Below, in pieces: positions 59,690-64,000 of a stretch of 64,000 nucleotides of DNA. The stretch covers positions 1 through 64,000 of the forward strand of contig JANNCV010000005.1 in the NCBI GenBank assembly GCA_031386985.1, in the 5' to 3' direction. The position numbers and the translations under genes were made by a program. The notes beneath the pieces are model-generated. The model saw nothing but the letters and a program-made list of their open reading frames with translations, was not told the DNA's origin and ran no database searches. The DNA is from JANJUB01 sp031386985. Its GTDB lineage: Bacteria; Armatimonadota; Fimbriimonadia; Fimbriimonadales; Fimbriimonadaceae. Positions within the stretch are counted from its first letter, which is position 1; the number at the start of each line of letters is the position of its first letter.

Positions 59690-60679
59690 ATGGAAAACAC
59701 GTTGACATTCGATCCCAGCATAGCCGAGCAGTTCCGAGAGCAACTTAACGGAGCAACTTCGGTGCTTATTGGCACTCACCTCAATCCCGATGGCGATGCC
59801 CTCGGGTCCGCACTCGCGGTCTCCCATTATTTATGGGGCCAGGGAATCAAAAACGAGGTTTTGAACCACCATTCCGCTCCTCATAACTTAAAGTTTTTGC
59901 CGGGAGTTTCGAGGATTCGACAACAGCCGATTCACGATGGACATGACCTGGGCATAATCGTTGACCTCGACGCTATTCACCGGCTTGGGAGCATGGCCCA
60001 GTACTTCGAAACAATCCCCCAACTCATCGTGATCGACCACCATGTGCCAGTTGAGTCGCCCGGTGATTTGCGCATTGTGGATACCAATGCGGCGGCCACA
60101 GCCTTAATCTTGTGCCGCTTGTTCGAGCAACTCGGGGCGACGATTTCGCCAGAAATGGCAACGTGTCTTTTAACGGGAATCGTTACGGATACGGGCAGTT
60201 TTCGGTTTAGAAACACGTCACCAGAATCCCTTGTTTGGGCGGCTAACCTCATTCAAGCCGGAGGCGATATTAATCGGGTGTGCGAGGAAGTTTTCCAACG
60301 AAAGCCTCTTTCCAGCGTTCGTCTCTTGGGCCACATGTTGGATAGGATGGAGTTAGATTGCGCGGATCGGCTCGCGTTTGGCACCATTTCTGTCGCAGAT
60401 TTTGAGTATGCCAGAGCTCGGGATGAAGATACGGAAGGCTTCGTGAATGAACTGCTTTCCATCGAAACCGTCGAAATCGCAGCCCTCTTTCGGGAAACGA
60501 GCCCGCTAAAGGTCAGAGTTTCGTTGCGCTCGCGAGCAAACCTGGACGTGGCCGAAGTCGCCCAAGAAATGGGCGGTGGCGGGCATCGCAATGCCGCCGG
60601 TTGCTCGTTTGACACAACCTTAGACGAAGCGGTTGACATCTTGATCCCGAGGCTACGAGCTTGTTTGGCATCCTCTTAG
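59690..60679 (+). CDS. nrnA: DHH-family oligoribonuclease/pAp phosphatase (NrnA type)
   Basis: 329 residues from ATG 59690 (CGGGAG upstream). Degrades short oligonucleotides and pAp. DHH motifs: 'GTHLNPDGDALGSALAVS', 'GIIVDLDAIHRLG', 'IVIDHHVPVESPG', 'TGIVTDTGSFRFRNTSPE' and the DHHA1 'MGGGGHRNAAGCSFD'. nrnA is commonly followed by truB, as here, with a 19-bp overlap. Confidence 0.93.
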   Translation: MENTLTFDPSIAEQFREQLNGATSVLIGTHLNPDGDALGSALAVSHYLWGQGIKNEVLNHHSAPHNLKFLPGVSRIRQQPIHDGHDLGIIVDLDAIHRLGSMAQYFETIPQLIVIDHHVPVESPGDLRIVDTNAAATALILCRLFEQLGATISPEMATCLLTGIVTDTGSFRFRNTSPESLVWAANLIQAGGDINRVCEEVFQRKPLSSVRLLGHMLDRMELDCADRLAFGTISVADFEYARARDEDTEGFVNELLSIETVEIAALFRETSPLKVRVSLRSRANLDVAEVAQEMGGGGHRNAAGCSFDTTLDEAVDILIPRLRACLASS

Positions 60680-61527
60680 TTGATAAGCCGTTGCGATTTA
60701 CTTCGCACGACGTAATTTCTCGTCTGCGTAGAGTTTGCAACACCAAGCGCGTGGGTCATGCCGGAACGCTTGATCCGCTCGCAACCGGTTTATTGGTCGT
60801 AGCCGTTGGCCCGGCAACACGGTTCTTGCAATACTTGGATTTGGAGCCAAAGGTTTACACGGCCACGGTGTGCTTTGGCAAGCAAACAACAACACAGGAC
60901 AGAGAAGGGGACATTGTCGCAGAGATGCCGTTACCGTCCGATATGCCAAGTCGGCTTGCTGAAGCGATGGAGTCTTTTCGCGGTTTGATTGATCAAATTC
61001 CGCCCATGTACAGCGCGGTGAAGAAAGATGGGCAGCCGCTTTACAAGTATGCGCGGCAGGGAATTGAAGTCGAAGTCCGCTCCCGGCGAGTTCATATTGG
61101 GGGCTTGGAAATAGTCGAATGGGTTTCAGAGTGTGAAGCGGTATTGAAGGTGGAGTGCTCTGGTGGAACTTACGTTCGAACGCTCGCGCACGATATTGGG
61201 AGAGCAATCGGGTGTGGAGCGCACTTGGCGGCACTGGAGCGAACCCAAGTTGGTCGATTCTCGCTGGGCGAAGCAAAACCCCTCGATGAGGTTTCACCGG
61301 CTGATCTAATCTCGTTAACGACGGCTCTGATCCCTCCATCAGAATTTGCGGAACTTAGCGAAGAGCAAGTGAGCGACATTCGAATGGGGCGCGCCATTAG
61401 AATTACGACAGAATATGGGGAAAGTCCGATTGTGTTATTAAATCAGGACAAAACGGTCGTAGGAATAGCTCAATACCGATGCAATCAACTTCACCCCGAG
61501 TGCGTGATACCGGCCCAAGCGCAATGA
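60661..61527 (+). CDS. truB: tRNA pseudouridine-55 synthase
   Basis: 288 residues from TTG 60661, inside the end of nrnA. Makes pseudouridine 55 in the T loop of tRNAs. Catalytic Asp in 'VGHAGTLDPLATGLLVVAVG', with 'LLVDKPLRFTSHDVISRLRR', 'YTATVCFGKQTTTQDREGDI', 'QIPPMYSAVKKDGQPLYKYA', 'CSGGTYVRTLAHDIG'. The stop overlaps the next ATG (ATGA). Confidence 0.95.
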   Translation: MFGILLVDKPLRFTSHDVISRLRRVCNTKRVGHAGTLDPLATGLLVVAVGPATRFLQYLDLEPKVYTATVCFGKQTTTQDREGDIVAEMPLPSDMPSRLAEAMESFRGLIDQIPPMYSAVKKDGQPLYKYARQGIEVEVRSRRVHIGGLEIVEWVSECEAVLKVECSGGTYVRTLAHDIGRAIGCGAHLAALERTQVGRFSLGEAKPLDEVSPADLISLTTALIPPSEFAELSEEQVSDIRMGRAIRITTEYGESPIVLLNQDKTVVGIAQYRCNQLHPECVIPAQAQ

Positions 61528-62000
61528 AGTTTGCATTTTTCGAGCCTGCGCAAAGTCGCAGGCGCATTTCTGGCCAAGCAATCTGGGTGCTGTTGTGGCT
61601 GGGCGTAACTCTGGTTGGGTTAGTTTTGCGCCCTTCGCCCGCTGGCCACGGCACTCATACCCAGCTCGGATTAGCGCAATGTCCAAGCGTTTTCGCTTTT
61701 AATCGGCCCTGTCCTGGGTGTGGGTTGACTACCAGCTTCACCGCAACGCTTCACGGGAATCTGCCGCTTGCATTCAAGGCGCACCCATTTGGAATGCTCT
61801 TGTATGTTCTTTTTACGATCTCCGCGGTGGCCTGCGGTTATGGGTATCTGAAGAAGTTGAGGCTCAACACCGAGAGTAAGAAATTCAACTTCTATCTAGC
61901 CATTTTCGTTGGGGGATTCTTAGTGTTTGGCGTGGTTCGGTTTGTTATGAGTCCGGGTTACGGAGATCGCGATTCTTTTCGCCCCTTGACTACTCGCTAG
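61524..62000 (+). CDS. DUF2752 small membrane protein
   Basis: 158 residues from ATG 61524, overlapping truB by 4 bp; a longer frame from 61479 is less likely. The family motif is 'RPCPGCGLTTSFTATLHGNL'. About three membrane segments, e.g. 'AIWVLLWLGVTLVGLVL' and 'GMLLYVLFTISAVACGY'. The C-P-G-C motif may bind metal or form a disulfide. Function of the family is unknown. Confidence 0.85.
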   Translation: MKFAFFEPAQSRRRISGQAIWVLLWLGVTLVGLVLRPSPAGHGTHTQLGLAQCPSVFAFNRPCPGCGLTTSFTATLHGNLPLAFKAHPFGMLLYVLFTISAVACGYGYLKKLRLNTESKKFNFYLAIFVGGFLVFGVVRFVMSPGYGDRDSFRPLTTR

Positions 62001-62048
62001 GGGGGCTTGAAAGCGAGGGCCCGAGTAGCGGAAACTGTAGGGTCAATC

Positions 62049-63080
62049 ATGCTGAACAAATTCGCTTTTTCGATCGCACTTGGAGTTTCGCTTTTTGCCA
62101 CCGGATGCAAGGGAGGAGATACGGCTACGGGCACTGGCTCAACCGGCACCGTGGCGACAAAGCCTGAGATTGTTATCGGATTTCTCGTTAAATCGGCAAC
62201 GGAGCCCTGGTTCCAAACCGAGTGGCAGTTCGCAAGAGAAGCCGCCGCTAAATACGGAGTGAAACTCGAGACTCTAGAAGTAAAGGATGCAACTGAAGTC
62301 GAATCCGCCATTAACACTCTTGGCGTCAAAGGCGCCCAAGGAGTTATCATCTGCACCCCAGATCAAAAGCTGGGCATCTCTATCGTAAAGTGGTGCGCGG
62401 ACAAGAAGTTAAAGCTGATGACGGTAGATGATCGTCTTGTAGATGCTGAGGGGCAACCTTTGACCGATGTGCCTCACCTTGGGATTTCTGCGACGAACAT
62501 TGGCAAGTTGGTCGGCCAAACCCTTGTTGATGAAATGAAGAAGCGAAACTGGAAGATGACGGAAGTTGGAGCGATCGCGATTGCTTACGACACGCTGGAA
62601 ACCGCCCGTCAGCGTGTAGATGGGACAATCTCAGTGCTAACGGCGGCGGGCTTTCCCAATGGCAACATCCGGCGAATGCCATGGGGGACTTCAGCCGACA
62701 TTCCTACGGCGATGAATACCGCCAATACGGCCTTGACCCAATCCCCAAACATCAAGAAGTGGATTGCGTTTAGCTCAAATGATGACGGTGTGCTGGGGGT
62801 TGTGAGAGCGGCTAGCGCACGTGGCTTTGGAGCCGATAGCGTGATCGGGGTTGGCATCAATGGAACGACCGCAAAGGACGATTTCATGAAAACCGAACCG
62901 ACCGGAATGTTTGGTTCCGTTCTTCTAAGCGCAAGAACACATGGTTTCAACACTGTTGAAATGATGTACAAGTGGATTACCGAAGGAAAAGAACCGCCCA
63001 AAGAGACGTTTACCGAGGGATCACTCATCACGCGTGAGAATTTCAAGGCGAAACTAGAAGAAGAAGGAATTAAGCTGTAA
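62049..63080 (+). CDS. Sugar-binding lipoprotein, L-arabinose type
   Basis: 343 residues from ATG 62049. Lipoprotein signal 'FSIALGVSLFATGCKGGD'. Periplasmic-binding fold of the pentose group: 'IVIGFLVKSATEPWFQTEWQ', 'QGVIICTPDQKLGISIVKW', 'MTVDDRLVD', 'WIAFSSNDDGVLGVVRAASA', 'GVGINGTTAKDDFMKTEPTG'. These closely follow AraF. It delivers the sugar to the AraG-like ATPase encoded 12 bp downstream. Confidence 0.9.
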   Translation: MLNKFAFSIALGVSLFATGCKGGDTATGTGSTGTVATKPEIVIGFLVKSATEPWFQTEWQFAREAAAKYGVKLETLEVKDATEVESAINTLGVKGAQGVIICTPDQKLGISIVKWCADKKLKLMTVDDRLVDAEGQPLTDVPHLGISATNIGKLVGQTLVDEMKKRNWKMTEVGAIAIAYDTLETARQRVDGTISVLTAAGFPNGNIRRMPWGTSADIPTAMNTANTALTQSPNIKKWIAFSSNDDGVLGVVRAASARGFGADSVIGVGINGTTAKDDFMKTEPTGMFGSVLLSARTHGFNTVEMMYKWITEGKEPPKETFTEGSLITRENFKAKLEEEGIKL

Positions 63081-63092
63081 ACTTCGAGCTCA

Positions 63093-64000
63093 ATGGAACT
63101 TCACTTTGAGTTTATCAGCAAGGGTTTTCCTGGAGTTCAGGCTCTGCTGGATGTTTCGTTTTCGGCAAGTTCAGGCTCAGTGCATGCGCTTTGCGGCGAA
63201 AACGGGGCGGGTAAGAGCACACTTCTCAAAATCCTAAGCGGCGTGTACGCGGCCGATCAAGGGGCAATGTTGCTTGATGGCACGAGACTTCATTTCAAGA
63301 AGCCTCACGATGCCATCGTGGCGGGAGTCGCCGTAATCTACCAAGAGCTTCATCTTGTACCGGAGGTCTCTGTTGCCGAAAACATTTTCCTGGGGCATCT
63401 CCCGTCTCACGGCGGCGTAGTTGACAAGCGAACGCTGAACCAGCAAGCAAAGGCGATTTTAGATCGAATAGGAGTTGACATTGATCCTCGTCAAAAGGTT
63501 GGTTCGCTATCATTGGCGCAGCGGCAAATGGTTGAAATCGGGAAAGCTTTGAGCCGAAATGCCAAAGTCATCGCTTTTGATGAACCCACAAGTTCGCTTA
63601 GCTCGCGAGAAGTTGAGAGGCTCTTCGAGATTATCGCGGAACTCAAACGCCAAGACCACATCATCTTCTATGTGAGTCACCGGATGGAAGAAATTCTGCG
63701 GATTTGTGATGCGTGTACCGTTTTGCGCGATGGGCAACATGTTGAAACTTTTTACGATCTGAACGGAGTTTCGGCGGGAACGATTGTTCAGCGCATGGTG
63801 GGTCGCGACATTAATGACATTTGGGGCTATCGTCCCCGTGAGCACGGTGAAGTGATGCTACGGGTCAGCTTGTTGTGGGGGCGTGGGTTGGCTGGCCCGC
63901 AAGAACTCGAAGTAAAAGCCGGTGAAATTGTTGGCATTTTTGGGCTTGTGGGGGCCGGGCGAACTGAGCTTCTCAAGTCCATTTATCGGGCCGAGAAAGG
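63093..64000 (+). CDS. araG: Arabinose-type sugar ABC transporter ATPase (5' part, cut by the window edge)
   Basis: Open frame from ATG 63093 to the window end (about 303 residues; a full AraG has ~500 with two ATPase domains). First domain: Walker A 'CGENGAGKSTLLKILSG', 'VIYQELHLVPEVSVAENIFL', signature 'LSLAQRQMVEIGKALSRNAK', Walker B 'VIAFDEPTSSLSSREVERLF', switch 'FYVSHRMEEI'. The second domain begins with 'GEIVGIFGLVGAGRTELLKS'. 'MVGRDINDIWGYRPREHGE' is close to AraG. A permease is expected next. Confidence 0.9.
   Translation, partial: MELHFEFISKGFPGVQALLDVSFSASSGSVHALCGENGAGKSTLLKILSGVYAADQGAMLLDGTRLHFKKPHDAIVAGVAVIYQELHLVPEVSVAENIFLGHLPSHGGVVDKRTLNQQAKAILDRIGVDIDPRQKVGSLSLAQRQMVEIGKALSRNAKVIAFDEPTSSLSSREVERLFEIIAELKRQDHIIFYVSHRMEEILRICDACTVLRDGQHVETFYDLNGVSAGTIVQRMVGRDINDIWGYRPREHGEVMLRVSLLWGRGLAGPQELEVKAGEIVGIFGLVGAGRTELLKSIYRAEK

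Overview
This window is a bacterial chromosome segment of moderate GC content, dense with genes on both strands. No rRNA or other decisive taxon marker is present. The mix suggests a Gram-negative-type, poorly studied phylum, and my best guess is Armatimonadota (Fimbriimonadia-like). The supporting genes are a Pup-ligase-like protein, an exosortase (PEP-CTERM) substrate, a RAYT transposase with REP ends, secreted GVYG-repeat proteins with a conserved 'RIDHPFDPENK' C-terminal domain, a K+-independent-type H+-pyrophosphatase and many orphan lipoproteins. The taxon is an inference.

Layout. 1-6.7 kb: a haloperoxidase-like fragment fused to an inverted copy of a neighbouring nucleotidyltransferase gene, a lipoprotein, a short leuA, ygfZ, a DUF2993 protein and a WD40 protein. 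6.7-9.6 kb: a compact operon of a DUF6916 protein, three phage-tail-collar (microcystin-dependent-protein type) paralogues, a Tat-exported protein and a GNAT enzyme. 9.7-19.5 kb: a PLP enzyme, galE, a CAU tRNA, a half-length carB interrupted in frame by a complete REP-RAYT-REP element, two tandem oligopeptide-binding lipoproteins, an AraC regulator, an MlaF-like ATPase and an LTxxQ protein. 19.6-34.6 kb: aldolase/SDR fusion, tRNA-Leu, ruvC, secreted orphans, a PafA/Dop-type ligase, a DivIVA-like protein with coaD, aat, and an H+-pyrophosphatase with a ~300-residue insertion.

34.7-42.3 kb holds secreted proteins (GSDH-type propeller, lipoproteins, PEP-CTERM) with several small repeats. 42.3-54 kb is the accessory island. 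It carries four secreted GVYG-repeat paralogues, a small FN3-like gene and a broken copy of its end, a two-gene overlapping pair in which both products carry HEPN-like R-x4-H motifs, and a family of intergenic repeats (two 172-bp elements with terminal inverted repeats, and 21-bp tandem arrays) that sit between the genes. 54-64 kb returns to housekeeping: a stress pair (YflT-like, DUF892), leuS, a TPR protein, nrnA, truB, DUF2752, and the start of an arabinose-type ABC transporter cut by the window edge.

The most interesting items are the in-frame RAYT insertion in carB, the HEPN-like pair between repeats, the insertion-bearing pyrophosphatase, and the GVYG family with a shared hairpin leader. 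All function calls come from reading the translated sequence by eye. No database search was run.
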